Shown: one piece after another, positions 1 through 12,203 of the stretch
Position numbering within the stretch: the first letter of the stretch is position 1
Layout of the letters: each line of letters starts with the position of its first letter
Assembly: GCF_014905175.1 (NCBI RefSeq)
Contig: NC_057788.1
Location: 30,908,154-30,972,153 of the forward strand
Origin: Aphidius gifuensis
Taxonomy: Eukaryota; Arthropoda; Insecta; Hymenoptera; Braconidae
Reading direction: 5' to 3'
Length of the DNA: 64,000 nt
Program-made: the position numbers and the translations under genes
The notes under the pieces: model-generated
Seen by the model: the letters and a program-made list of their open reading frames with translations, nothing else
Told to the model about the DNA's origin: nothing
Databases searched by the model: none

Positions 1-1217
1 TTTTAATTCATTTATTATGTATGAATTTTTATCAGCTTATCAGTTGGGACATTGACATTAAGATTATCATGTAAAAAATACAAATTAAAATGTTAATCAA
101 ATAATAATGGTGAATGAAAAAATTATAAACTTTTTTTTGTCATAAAAATTTGACGTTTCGAAAATGAATTTATTAAATATTCAATGTCTAAAATGAGATA
201 TAATTTAAGATATAATTTTAATTTAAAAAGTGCATAAATACTGACCTTATTAATAAATGCAAATTGTTAATATTAACAAAATTAAATTTATAGTAAAAAA
301 AAAATCGAAAATAGTATTTCGAAATTTTCGAAAAAATTGTTTATTAATTAATTAATTTAACTAGTTGAATTTTTTATAAATAAAATTAATTTGTTGATTA
401 ATATTTAACACAAACATTTAAAAATAAAAAAACATGAATAAAATAAATTGTAGTTTTTAAAATAAATAAATTATTGCCAAAAAGAAAAAAAAAGAAAGAA
501 AAATTCGAAATAGAAAAAAAAAAAAAAAAGTAGACAGGAAGCCACTGACATTTTGGCATATTATCAAATTTTGTCCACGTGTATCAGCTGCTTTAAATAA
601 AAATATAAAATTATTATTTTATAAATAAAGTATTATAATATTCATTATTACGTCGAAATGAATTTTCTCAACTTATCGATCGCTTTTTAAAATTCCAGTA
701 TATTTCCACTGATGCTATTGGCTACCTGTTTGTTTAATAAATAAAAAAAAATAAAGAAAATACTTGTCGCATTTAATTCTCAAGATATAATTCAATAGAA
801 AAATTTAAAATAATAAATTTCTTATGATTTTATAACGAGCAGGCCCTTGACAAACGAAATATAAACTTTCTAAATTTATTTTGTTCTCTAATTTTAAGAC
901 TCAAATTTATATAAATAAATATACACGTAAGTATATTTGATATCTTATTTATAAATTTTTTTGTTGATTAAATTTAATGAAAATAAATTAATCAAATTTA
1001 ATCACGAGACTTTATTTTGTCAATTTATTTATTAATAAAGATTGACAGTTCTTTAAATTGATTTTCGCAGATTTGTTTTTCTAAATTTGTTTTTTTCATT
1101 TGTTTTAAATTAAAATATATTAAATATTAATTATCCCAATTGTTGTTGCAATTCTAACAAATGAAAATTAATTAATAGCCAATAAACTAAATAAATATAA
1201 ATTAAATAATAAATTAC
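1..1217 (-). other. Probable SamDC intron (no exon recognised)
   Basis: AT-rich sequence with A/T runs lying 3' of SamDC exon 2 on the minus strand. I searched it for the next exon (ESS cleavage site and downstream decarboxylase core) and found none, so it is read as intron continuing past the window edge. A CACGTG E-box occurs near 577. No other gene is visible. Confidence 0.5.
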
Positions 1218-2271
1218 CTCAAGACATATGCATCAACTTCATCATTTTTGCAAAAGCTGATAATTTCGCAACGAACAATCTTCAGTAAAGACTCCCATTT
1301 ATGTCTGCAATTGAAACAAATTGATAAGATTAAGACTTAATTGATCTTGATTAATACATAAATAATCTATATATAGAATATATATTCTTTATTAAAACAC
1401 AAAGGGGGAGATTGTGAAAGCAAAAAGCAAACACGTGTTTTTTTTTTTTCATTTCAACCATATGTTTTTTTTTTCTCTTCTAATTCTCTTCTAAATTAAA
1501 TGAATAAACTTTATATTTACAAAACAATAAAAAATTTCATATTGTTAAATTCTTTTGTTATTATTTATAAATAATAACATTATCTTTTCAAGAAAAAAAA
1601 ATATAATCAATATTATTATATTGAAACGTGTTCAATCATTTAAAGTTTAAAAATAGTAAAAAAAATAAAATAATAAAAAACATGACACAAATGATTATAT
1701 ATTAAAAATAAATATTAAATATATTTTCTTTCATAATGAGTCATTTTTTTAATGATTAATAATGACCCATTATTATAAAAATTAAAAATTTAATTATTCA
1801 ATGAATTTAGGTTATAATTGAAGTACAATTCTTTGCGAAATGATAAAAAAAAATTATTGAAATAATTAATAAAATTGTTAACTTAAAAATGACTGTATAT
1901 ATTTTAATGTAAATTATTGGCGCAGGGTTGAATTGCGTCATTGAAAATTAAAGGGGGTAGATTGATATATAAATATTGGAGAAAAAAAAAAAACATATCA
2001 CCGGGTTACGAAAATATAAAAAATAAAAATCATCAAAAAAATAATTAAAAAAATTGAGCAGCATCATTTTTGCTTTTTTTTTTTTTTACCTTTATGATTT
2101 TTGATGGGGATTTAAATAAAAAATTGATTGATCAATAAATTACCTGGGTATATCACGAAGATCACGTTTTCTATTTTGACCATCTGAGCTGGTGAACCAT
2201 ATTTCAAGTAATTTTTCAACGCCCTCAAAAAACTGTACATTATTGTCCAAATTTTCCGGCTTTGACGCCAT
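1218..2271 (-). CDS. SamDC: S-adenosylmethionine decarboxylase proenzyme, first two coding exons (partial)
   Basis: Coding exons 2144-2271 and 1218-1304 (minus), GT-AG intron of 839 bp. They encode about 71 N-terminal residues starting MASKPENLDN. The FFEGVEKLLEIWF stretch (residues 14-26) matches the N-terminus of animal AMD1, including the two conserved glutamates (E16, E19) corresponding to human Glu8 and Glu11, important for activity and processing. Exon 2 ends in AYVLS; in the family this is followed directly by the Glu-Ser-Ser autocleavage site that creates the pyruvoyl cofactor, so that site lies in the next exon, beyond the left edge. The enzyme makes decarboxylated SAM, the aminopropyl donor for spermidine and spermine. 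The start codon is the only ATG in frame ahead of the conserved block. Identity is strong despite the short fragment. Confidence 0.9.
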
Positions 2272-2792
2272 TGTTATCACGACTTTTTTTAATTAAATTA
2301 AATTAATTAACTTTGTTAATTAATGTTTATTAAACACTGTCAAATTTTAATTATATTGTTAGTTATAAACTGATGATATTGTCAGTTAAAAGTGTTAAAA
2401 CATTTATCAATAAACAACCAACTTGTTCAACAATATTGGTCTGACTAAAAAAAAAAAAAGTCACAAGTGTGCTTGAGGTCTTGGTTTTTTATTATTATTT
2501 TTTTTTTTGTTTATCTTTCTCTTTGTGTTTCTCTCTTCTCTCTTTTTTTTCTCTCGCGTAAATTCATGCGCGGGTTTTGGGTCCATTTTATAAACACTAA
2601 AATACTAGCCAATCATAGACAAGAAATTTTTTTAATTTTAAACACGCAAGCGCTGATATTAATTTAAATAAATAAAAAAATATATTTTTAATAATTAATA
2701 TTAATTGCATTAATTGTGTGGTGGAAAAAAAAAATACTAGGAATATAAATTAAATTAAAAAAAATAAATGATTCAGTAAATTTATTATTTAT

Positions 2793-5455
2793 TCAATTTT
2801 TTTTGACATTGTTGTTATTTTTTTTGACAACATTTGTTGTATTATTTTTTTTAACAAATTTTTTTTTAATAATGTTTTTTGAATTATTATTAAATTTCTT
2901 TTTAAAATCTTTTTTTTCAATTTTTGAATTATTATTTTTAGAATTTGTTTTTTTTGGAAGTTGTCCTTCAATTTTTTTATCTTTTTTTAAAAGTGCATCT
3001 TCAGTCATGGGCTCAATAATTTGTCCCATTTTAGTTTTAATTGCTGGTTCAGTTAATTTTTTATGAGCATTTTCTGTTACAAATAATCTACCAATTGGTG
3101 CACGTATACTTTTTTCATAATCAGCAACACTTTCAAATGGATATGGTAAATCACTGACAAGATGATTTCTTATTCTTTGATTACCACCTTCAAATACAAT
3201 AACATCACCTTTATTTTCATCTTTTCTTGGTTTATCAACTGGAAATTTAAGTATAAAACGTTTTTGTTTTCTTTTTGATACTTTGATATTTTTACCAGTC
3301 CAAGAACCCCAACCAGGTAAAACTGTATTGATTTCTTCTGGTTGTGATTTTTTAATCTATAAAAAGAAAAATACAAATAAAAATAAAGATAACAACTTAA
3401 TAACAAAATTAATTAATGATTTAAAATTTAAATAATTTACCTGTTCTTGTTTTTCTCTGTGAAAATCACCAACAACATCATCATCAGCAAAAGCTTCACT
3501 TATTAATTTATGCTGTCTTTGTTTAAATTCATCATCATCATCTTCATCTTGACTGTCATCAAGACCTTCATCACCACCAGTAACATCATCAGGTAACATT
3601 GTCTTGATATGTTTTGGCTTGGCTTTGATGAATTTTGTTGGATCAATTTCAACTTTTTTATTATTTTTTGATGATAAATTTGTTGATACCATTTTATCTG
3701 CTGGTTTTTTTGATGATTCTTCTGGTTCATCACCAGCTGTCTCATTCAAACCATCAAGTTCTGGTCTTAATTTTGTTTTTTTAAATGACAAATCAGAATA
3801 ATCATTATCTAATTTTACTTTTTTTTTATTATCACCATCATCTTCATCCTTGTCATTTAATTCAATTGATTTTTTTAATTTTCTCTTAGCAGTTTTAATT
3901 TTTTTATTAACATTTTTACGCATTTTTATTTCCAAATCATCAAATAAATCATCTAAATTTAATGGCTCTGAATTATCAGCTTTTTTTTCATCATCAAATG
4001 CATCAACAGACCAATCTGATGTACCAGTTTTTATATTTTTTGCTTTTTTATTATTATTTTTAACTTTTTTAGTTATTTTTTTTTTAGTAACTTGATGATT
4101 TTCAATTGATGAATCATCTTGTTTATCTTGTTCTTTTTTTTCTTCTTCATTTGTCTCTTCTTCATTTAATGTTTCAACTTCAGGAACTGTAAAATTATTA
4201 GTCAATTTTTTACTTTCTTTTAATTTATTTGATTCATCATAAAATTTTCTATATTCCGAAACAAATGCATTAATTTCTGATTCACTTTTTTTAAAATATG
4301 GATTATTTTTATCAGCTTCTTCAACATGATCATCAATATTATATTCAATTTCTTTATCATCATCATCACTATCATCAACTTTAACTTTTTCTGTTAGCTC
4401 ACGACCAATTGCTAATGATTTTGCCAAATCTTGTTGAGCTTTTTTGTCATATTTTGCTCTGATTAATTTATTTTTAGCCCATTTACTAGAACTTGAAGCT
4501 TTATGTCTCAATGATGCTCTTTCTTGTGCTCTAATTTTTTCAAGTTGTTTAAACTTTTCTAGTGCAGCTTCTGGATCAGTTTTTTGTAACTGTTCAAATT
4601 CTTTAAGCTCTTTTTTTATTTGAGCTTTTTTTTGTAGTCTATGATATTTTTTACTTTTTATTTTATTTTGTCTAACTGCTTTTGCTGCTAGATATGATTG
4701 TTGTCTTTTAAATTTAGCAGCTTCTAATCTTCTTTCACGTGCTTCTTTTAATGTCAATGGAAAATTATCTTTTTTCTTTTTCTCAATTGGCTTTGGTGGC
4801 TCTAATGCATCTAAACTTTTTTCTAAATCTGATTTTACCCTAAATCTTTCAACAAATTCACCTGTTGTTGGTACAGAAAATGATTGTTTCCCCAATGGAA
4901 AATTAAGTGTTGATGCAGCACGATTTTTAGTTATTGTTGCATCCCATTTTTGAAGTTCTTTTGCTGTATTTTCATAAATAACTTTTCTATTTATCTGTTG
5001 AACAAATAAATTAATTTTATTATTATTATATTTTAATTAATTATTTTAAATTTAAGAATAATAATATTTACCCTATTAGCAGCTGTTTTTTCCAAGGGTT
5101 TTGGCAATACTAAACCTGATTTTTCAGTTGATTTAAGTTTTCTACTGATATGTTTAAGAGCAACATTACCCTTTAATACATCAGTCAAGTTAACATTTGT
5201 TTGTTTCTTATTACTTCCACTTGATATCAAATGAAATTGTGATAATTTCGTTGTTGGCTCACTTTTTTCTGCTTTCGGAAGTCTACAATAATTAATAGTT
5301 AATAAATGTGCCTATATAAAAAAATAAATAAATAAATTTATAATTTTAATAGGTTACCTTTGTCCTTTGTCAAGTTTTGTTACAGCCTGAAGAAGTTTTG
5401 AATGATCTTTTGATACTTCTTCATCACTGTTATAATCATTCTCCTGATCACTCAT
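2793..5455 (-). CDS. Utp14: UTP14, U3 snoRNP-associated SSU processome protein
   Basis: Four coding exons on the minus strand: 5358-5455, 5072-5282, 3441-4994, 2793-3356; 808 aa, close to the human length. Phases agree at every junction. UTP14 belongs to the small-subunit processome in the nucleolus, where it activates the helicase DHR1/DHX37 to release U3 snoRNA during 18S rRNA maturation. Diagnostic parts: acidic N-terminus; basic coiled region with RAQERASLRHKASSSSKWAK; long Asp/Glu/Lys-rich middle; and a conserved C-terminal block starting LPGWGSWTGKN, then GGNQRIRNHLVSDLPYPFES and RPIGRLF-like residues. The final 80 residues are a low-complexity Lys/Asn tail, longer and more repetitive than I expect for the family. 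Head-to-head with GET1, 314 bp between start codons. Confidence 0.93.
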
Positions 5456-5769
5456 ATTTATTTATTTATTTCAATATTTATAATAATTATTGTCAAATAG
5501 GTTAATAATAAAATCATAAACACGTGGATACATCAATACATGAGATTAAAAAATAAAATTCATAAATGATAAAAAAAAAATAAAACATGGTGGTTATATT
5601 AGGCTCAGTTTCCAACGAAAGATTTACAAAAAAAAAAATAAAAAATGGTTGTGTAAACCCACCTGTAAAACCATTCTGTCAAATTGTCAATTAGATTTTT
5701 TTTTTTAAATGACACTTGCTCCAAAAAAAATAATAAACACATCTGTATTTATTTTTTACTTTTAAAAAA
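5456..5769. promoter_or_regulatory. Bidirectional UTP14/GET1 promoter interval
   Basis: Only 314 bp separate the two divergent start codons, so both promoters and 5' UTRs must lie here. The stretch is AT-rich with poly-A/T runs, as often seen between divergent housekeeping genes. No clear TATA box is visible for either gene. Inference from layout. Confidence 0.55.
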
Positions 5770-6415
5770 ATGAATTATTTATTAATAATATCAACATTTT
5801 TATGTATGTTTTCACATATAATACCTATAACTATAAAATACGTAAGTAAATGGCATTAAATAAGTATATTTTTGAATTGTTAATTATTTATTTATTTATA
5901 ATTTTAATAAATTAATTATTCAACAGATAGTATCATGGATATATTCTGAAAGTCAGGAAGAACGTAATTTACGTAAATCAATATTAAAATTAGAGCAAGA
6001 TTTATCAAAAATATCAATGGTTGATGAATTTGCTAAATATACAAAAATTCAAAGAAATCATACTAAACTAAGAGAAGATATGAAAAAAGCTACAGCTGAA
6101 AGAACATCAATGAAAACAAAATCAAATGTATTTTTTACATATGGAACAAAAGTATTTAATGTATGTATTATTTATTATGACAATTAGATCAAATGTCAAT
6201 GATAATTTTAATTTATTATTATTTATTTACAGATTGTTGTTGTTATGGTTATGATGCAATTATATCGAAGTGAGCCAGTTATTATTCTTCCAAAAGGAAG
6301 TCTTTGGCCTCTTGAAAATATTCTAAGTTGGCCAAGTACTTATGATGATTCAATATCATTATTTTCTTGGATGGCTGTGACAAAACTAGTTATGTCAAAA
6401 GTATTTAATAAATAA
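5770..6415 (+). CDS. GET1: GET1/WRB, ER receptor subunit for tail-anchored protein insertion
   Basis: Three coding exons: 5770-5841, 5927-6160, 6233-6415; 162 aa. The protein has an N-terminal membrane segment (about residues 2-22), a cytosolic coiled coil (about 28-95) containing the family hallmark LSKISMVDEFAKYTKIQR, then two membrane stretches (about 100-112 and 140-158). This is the GET1/WRB/CHD5 layout. With CAMLG/GET2 it forms the ER receptor that takes tail-anchored proteins from the GET3 ATPase; the coiled coil is the GET3-binding part. The splice after an initial 24-codon exon leaves the coiled coil intact. Length agrees with animal WRB. The stop is followed at once by A-rich sequence with AATAAA-like signals. 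Confidence 0.93.
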
Positions 6416-7858
6416 AAATAATATATAGATTATTGTAATTTAATTGAAATATATAAAAATTTATTTAAACGTTTTGTTTATTGTTAATTGGGTCGTTGAA
6501 AAAATAACATAAATAATTTTATTGTTAATTTTTTATGAATCAAAATTATTGTCAACATGCTGTGAACAGAAACTATTTGCAATTTTTTCTCGTTGAAAAA
6601 TAACAAGGATTATTTAAAAAATTAATTAAAATATTAAAAAGAAACCAAATTACAGTAATTTTTTATTTTTCTTTTCTTTTTTTTTTATTATAATTAATTA
6701 ATCAATCGACATTTAGATATACAAATTATTATTCATCACAAAATTCATAAATTAAAAAAAATATTATTTTTTTTTTTTTTGATAATGCATTTTACACAAA
6801 ATTGATACAATTATTATTAATCTTTCCATATTGTATCAGTGATAATGAATTACATAAATATTATTAATTAACAGCCAAAAATAAATATAATAAGCTGATA
6901 ATTTATATTTATATTTTTTCTAAAAATTAATTTATCCAATTTTTAATAAATATCTATTGTCTTGAAAATATAAAATCAAAAATTTCATTATTAACACACT
7001 CACTATGATAATATATTTAATTAACTTATGTAATTAATTGTATGTTATTGTAGCACTTGATAGAAAAAAAAAAAAAAAATCAATTATTTAAGTTGAAAAT
7101 AATACAACATATTTTTTATTTTCATTATCACCACATTAATTGTATTTTAATTATTATTAATGTTTAATTAGGCATTCAATGGAAACAAGAAAAATAAACA
7201 ATATTTAACATTTAGTTTACATTTATTTATTTATTAAATTGTCAATCATCACGGTTCAGAGATTTTATATCAATTTTTTTCATCTCTCTTTCTCTTGTTT
7301 TTATTTTTTTTTTGCTATTAAATATTTATGATTTATTATTACCTACCCGCATTATCAACTTGCTGCCAAATTGGCTTTTATATGATTCATTTATGTAATA
7401 TCTATAATGACAATTTTTTATTTTTTTTAAATTAAAAATTGTGGAAGCATCACAAAAACAACACAGACCATTTTTATCATGACATCATAATCATCATCAT
7501 CATCACTTATGGTATATTCATCACTTAAACAAATTGGAAAGAATAATACAAAAAAAGAAAAAAAATGTTTACATGCTTAATTAAATCAATTCAAAAACAA
7601 AAAACAACAATTAACTTACAAATTGTCAATTTGATATTACGACGATAAATTTTTCAATTAATTTTTTATATTTGTCAAAAAAAAAAAAAAAGTACGATTA
7701 ATCAAGGACAAACTAAAGAAAAAAAAAAAAGAAAAGATAAACCCCACAATAACAATGATAGTTAAAATTAATTATACCTTAAAAAAGTGATTATTATCTC
7801 GAATGATGTTAGCTGAGTTGGCAGATTGTAGATAAAATATTTAAATAAATATATAAAT
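6416..7858. other. Intergenic, GET1 and CCDC6 3' ends converge
   Basis: AT-rich interval holding the GET1 3' end (plus) and the CCDC6 3' UTR (minus). Contains poly-A/T runs and a short CAT-rich patch near 7486-7506. No coding potential or RNA gene recognised. Confidence 0.6.
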
Positions 7859-9226
7859 TTATATTTTAGCAATGTCCATTGGTGAACCAGCTGATGTATT
7901 TGCTGATGTGGTACCAAGTGGTACACCAACACCTGGACTAACAATTGTTGGTGGAATAGCTGGTTTAACAAAACGATCAGATGTACGTCTACTTGATGGT
8001 CCACCAATAAGTGCCTTTAAAATAATAATAATATAAATTAAATTTGTTTAATGAATAAATATAAATGAATAATTATTAGTTAATCTTACTCCAGTTGGTG
8101 GTGGTGATGTTGAATAAGGTATCATCATTGATTGACCACATGCAAAACAACGATTTGATGTAAAACTATCACGTGATGTTGAACCAATCATATTGACACC
8201 TGGACTCAGTGGTCTTGATGAACTTGGTGATGGATTATATGGCACTGGACTTGATACAGCACGATTTCTAATATTACTTCCAGACATTACTGTTTCATTG
8301 TAGTGTCTTTCTTCTTCCATTTCCAAACTAGATTCAGATTCTGATAAATGTCTACAAAGTGCTTCACGTCTTTCAACTTCAAGTTGTAATTTTCTTTGTA
8401 GTCTTAAATTTTCTTCACGTATATGTTTTTCTTCATTAACATAACGTTGCATTTTTTCAGTATGTTCTTGTTGTGATGATATTAATGTATGTCTTAATCT
8501 TGCAACTTCACTTCTTAATGTTTGTATATGTGTACTTAAATTTGTAGCAGTATCACCATTATTCATATCTCTTGGTGTTGGTGGATCAGATACTGGTTGA
8601 TCTAATTTAATTTGTAATGTTCTTTTTTCAGTTTCTAATTTATCCATACGTTTCCATAATTTATTAACAAGTGCTTCTTGTTCTTGTTCCAATGTATTTT
8701 CAAGTTCAACTTTTTCACGACGTAATTGTTCAAGATTACTTTGTTTAGCTAGTGTTTCAGCTTCTAATTTTTCAATTTTTCTCATTAATTTATTAACAAG
8801 ACATTCTTGTTCTTGTTCTAATGTTTGTTCTAATTTACATTTTTCTTGACGTAATTGATTGAGTTTTCTTGATAAATCATTTGTCAGGCATTCTTCTTCT
8901 TGTTCATAATGATGTGCCAATGTTTCTTTTTCTTTTTTTAATGCTTGAATTTTTTTTAACAATGTATTGCTTATAAATTCTTCTTCTTGTTCAGCTTTAG
9001 CTTGTATATTAACAGATGCTTGACGAAGACCACGATTTTCTTCTTGTAATGCTTTTACACGTAATTTAAATGTATCAAGTTCAACTTTTAATACACGATT
9101 TTGTTGTTGAAGTGATTCAATTCTTTTTTGTAATTGTTCACGTGTTACTGGTGATGGTGGCATCATTATTGGACCACCATCAATTGAGCTTGAATCACTT
9201 TCAGATGCGCTATCACGGTCAGCCAT
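7859..9226 (-). CDS. CCDC6: CCDC6 coiled-coil protein
   Basis: Two coding exons, 8090-9226 and 7859-8014 (minus), phase 0 junction; 430 aa. Residues about 29-311 form one long coiled coil with near-identical blocks to vertebrate CCDC6 (H4/D10S170): AEQEEEFISNTLLKKIQALK, EQEQEALVNKLWKRMDKLE, REENLRLQRKLQLEVERREA and LSESESSLEMEEERHYNE. After it comes a Ser/Pro-rich tail with SSPVPYNPSPSSSRPLSPG, also conserved. A CFACGQS pair of cysteines near residue 361 is unusual. CCDC6 is a cytosolic/nuclear scaffold with roles in DNA damage signalling and CREB1 repression in mammals; its insect role is less known. A probable 5' UTR intron lies at 9294-9377 with good GT and AG ends, making the first exon non-coding. 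Confidence 0.92.
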
Positions 9227-9378
9227 CTTATATTTCTCACAACTCTCTTCTTTTTTTTTATTTATTTATTTTTCTTTCTTCTTTTTTTTTCACCTATAAT
9301 AATATACTAAATAGAAAAGAAAATTAATATTATTTATGCATTACATATTGTTAAATTTGATATATGTGTTAATTTACC

Positions 9379-10943
9379 TGTGATGAATATTTTTGAGGTG
9401 TTGAATCAACAGATTTTCATGAATTCTTTGTTGAGCTTTTTTTTTTTCTTTCTTTTTTTTTATGTTGAACATTAATTTAATGCGACACTTTGCGGCACAA
9501 CATGTGGCTGTAATGCTTAAATCAAATCAGCTGTTTGCATTTATTTAAACAAATATTTTTATTTCTTTTTATAATGGCAAAATATTGTTACTTTTATTGT
9601 TGGCTATTCAGAAAATATATTTTATAAATATCATAAATATTTATTTATCGTTTGGGTGGGTGTTATTTTTGCGCAAGTTGTCGACATTATAAAAATTATT
9701 TCATAGAAATTTGACTTTAGTTTGCCGGTTCCCCCTCTTTCTCTCTCTCCCTCCCTCTTTCTCTTTATTTGTTTTTTTTTTTTTTGTTTTTGATAATATT
9801 TAAAAATTTTATTTGAATAATTTCTTGATGGATAAATATTAAAAGGCAAAGCTTCCACTATTTTCAATAATAATAATTTAAAAAAGAAGGAAGACATCAA
9901 CTTGTGCATGATGATTTTTTTTACATTTTGATAAATTCAAAAAACAAACAAATAAATGATAATTGCAACAAATTAATTAATTAATTTATTGAATATACAA
10001 TCATGTTTGTATGAATAATATATTTTATTTAAATGAATATTTATTATTATTTATTACCCATTGTTCATAAAATGCTATACTAATTTTATTTCGTTTTTTT
10101 TTTTTTCAACTAAAATATCAATTTTATAATAATATTATTAAATTTTTATAATAAAAAATTAAAAAACAATTGACATTTTAAAATTGATAAAAATATTTGA
10201 ATAATTTTTTAAACTTTATTTAATTTTATCAATAATAATAAATTAATTTTTTTTCTTTTTTCATTTTAAAAAATATAAATATAGATAATTTAATGAAAAT
10301 TCATGTTAATAAATTATGGGGTTTTATAGATTAATTACACCCCCAACGAAAAAAAAATTCAAACATTTATAAAGGGTATTTTTTTTTTCTTATAATTTTT
10401 TTTGTTTTTTTTATTAAAAAAGTATATAATTCATTGAAAAAACAGATTTCAAGAAATTGTTTGTATTACATACAATTTCTTTTAAATTTTCAAAAGAAAT
10501 AAAATAATAATAATAATCCCCGAATTATTAATATTTAATTATCAATAATTACACATTTGAGTTGAGGAAATAAATACATTAAGTCAGTGGATAAATGGAC
10601 GTACCAATTTATATCAAATTCATTTACAAATATTATCATAAACAGCTATATCAAGCTGCTGTACGTTTGAATGTTTTTTTTTTTTTCCATCTATATATTT
10701 TATTTTTTTTTAATCACCTAAATATCATACCCAGATTACACAAAACAAGCAAACTTTTTTTTCAAGAAAAAACATTCTATCCATACGCACGTAAAAAAAA
10801 AAAGAAAAGAAAAAAAAAAAAAAATTGACAACGAAATTTTATTGAAGCACGAAGGTAGAGACCACGAAATTTCAAAATGTACTTCAATTAAATTACAAAA
10901 TATTTTAATAATAATTGAACTAGTTTCAACTGAAAAAAAAAAT

Positions 10944-10979
<36 letters not shown>

Positions 10980-12203
10980 ATTCCTTCTCAAAAATTGAGG
11001 GCAAAAGAAAAAAAAAAAAAAAAAAACTCGCAGAACATTACAATTATTATTATTTATCATTATTAATTAATTCATTATTATTCATCATTATCATTAATTT
11101 TCTTTTATCTTATCAAGTACAAAAAAAAAAAAATTTGAAAAAAAAAAGTTTCATATCATTTACTCCGGAATAACAAACGCATGAAAAAACGACACTCAAA
11201 TTCTTTTTTTTCTCTTTCATTTTCTCTCGCTCTCTTTCTTGCCTACATATTAAATTAATTAATTAATTAATTATATTTTAATAATAACGACTTATCATTG
11301 AAGTTCGAAATATATAGTCTCAGTTATAAATGAAAATCAGCATTGCAATGATGATGATGATGATAATTTAAAAGAAAAAAAACCTAAATTTATAAATGTA
11401 GATTAATTCTCAAACTGACAACTATTTTCTTTCAAATTTTCTCCAACTTTGTGATTATATCACAAAAATAATAATAATATATTTATATATATGTCTATGC
11501 TGATAATAATAATGATATTAAACTAATCTTAGAGCAGAAAATAATAATAATTATAAAAGATAATCGCTTGTATTTTGAATATTGAAAAATAGTTGTATTA
11601 TTATCATCAACTCAAATTATTTTTTCACAAATAAGAATTATAATAATGTATATGGAATCTAGTTTTTTTCTTTTTTTTTTCGATAACACAACTGCTGATA
11701 TTTTTTTTTTTTTGTTTTTTTTTATTATTTTCTTTTTATATAAAATTAATAATTATTATCTAGTCCAATTTAAGCTAATGCTAGTGATGAATTGTTCACA
11801 GACAATAATGTCAGGAAGATAAATACACACACACTTACTTACACACGCACACACACACAATTTATTAACAGCAGTATTATTATTTTTTTTTATATATCAA
11901 AAGACAATACGGTCACGTATGTAAAATTTGAATGAAAAAAAAAAAAGCCTATGATAATAGTAATGATAATAATGATAAATGATTGATTGTTGATTTTGGA
12001 GAAAAAAAAAAAAAAAAAAACAATGACAAGGACACAAGCGATGATGGCAATATTGGCGATGAATATAAAGAAGAAAAATAACAGGATGATGATGATGATG
12101 AGAAGGGACACGACGAGAGTTTATTCATTTTTTTTGTTTTTTTATGTGTTATTGTTGTGTGGTGATTGTGTTATTAAATGAGGTACATATCCACATGGAT
12201 TAC
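9379..12203. other. Low-complexity gap: XPO1 3' region and CCDC6 upstream region
   Basis: About 2.8 kb between the CCDC6 5' end and the exportin-1 stop, both on the minus strand. It should hold the CCDC6 promoter (left) and the XPO1 3' UTR (right). The sequence is dominated by poly-A/T runs, including an A run of about 29 at 10949-10977, CT-rich patches near 9730-9765 and 11210-11240, and GAT repeats. No gene supported. Confidence 0.6.
11826..11860. repeat. (AC)n microsatellite, imperfect
   Basis: Interrupted run of AC dinucleotides in the region downstream of exportin-1, possibly within its 3' UTR. Confidence 0.8.

Noticed and set aside
2803..3066. 87-codon plus-strand frame rich in Phe and Leu
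   Set aside because: Antisense to the Lys/Asn-rich UTP14 tail; an artefact of poly-A codons.
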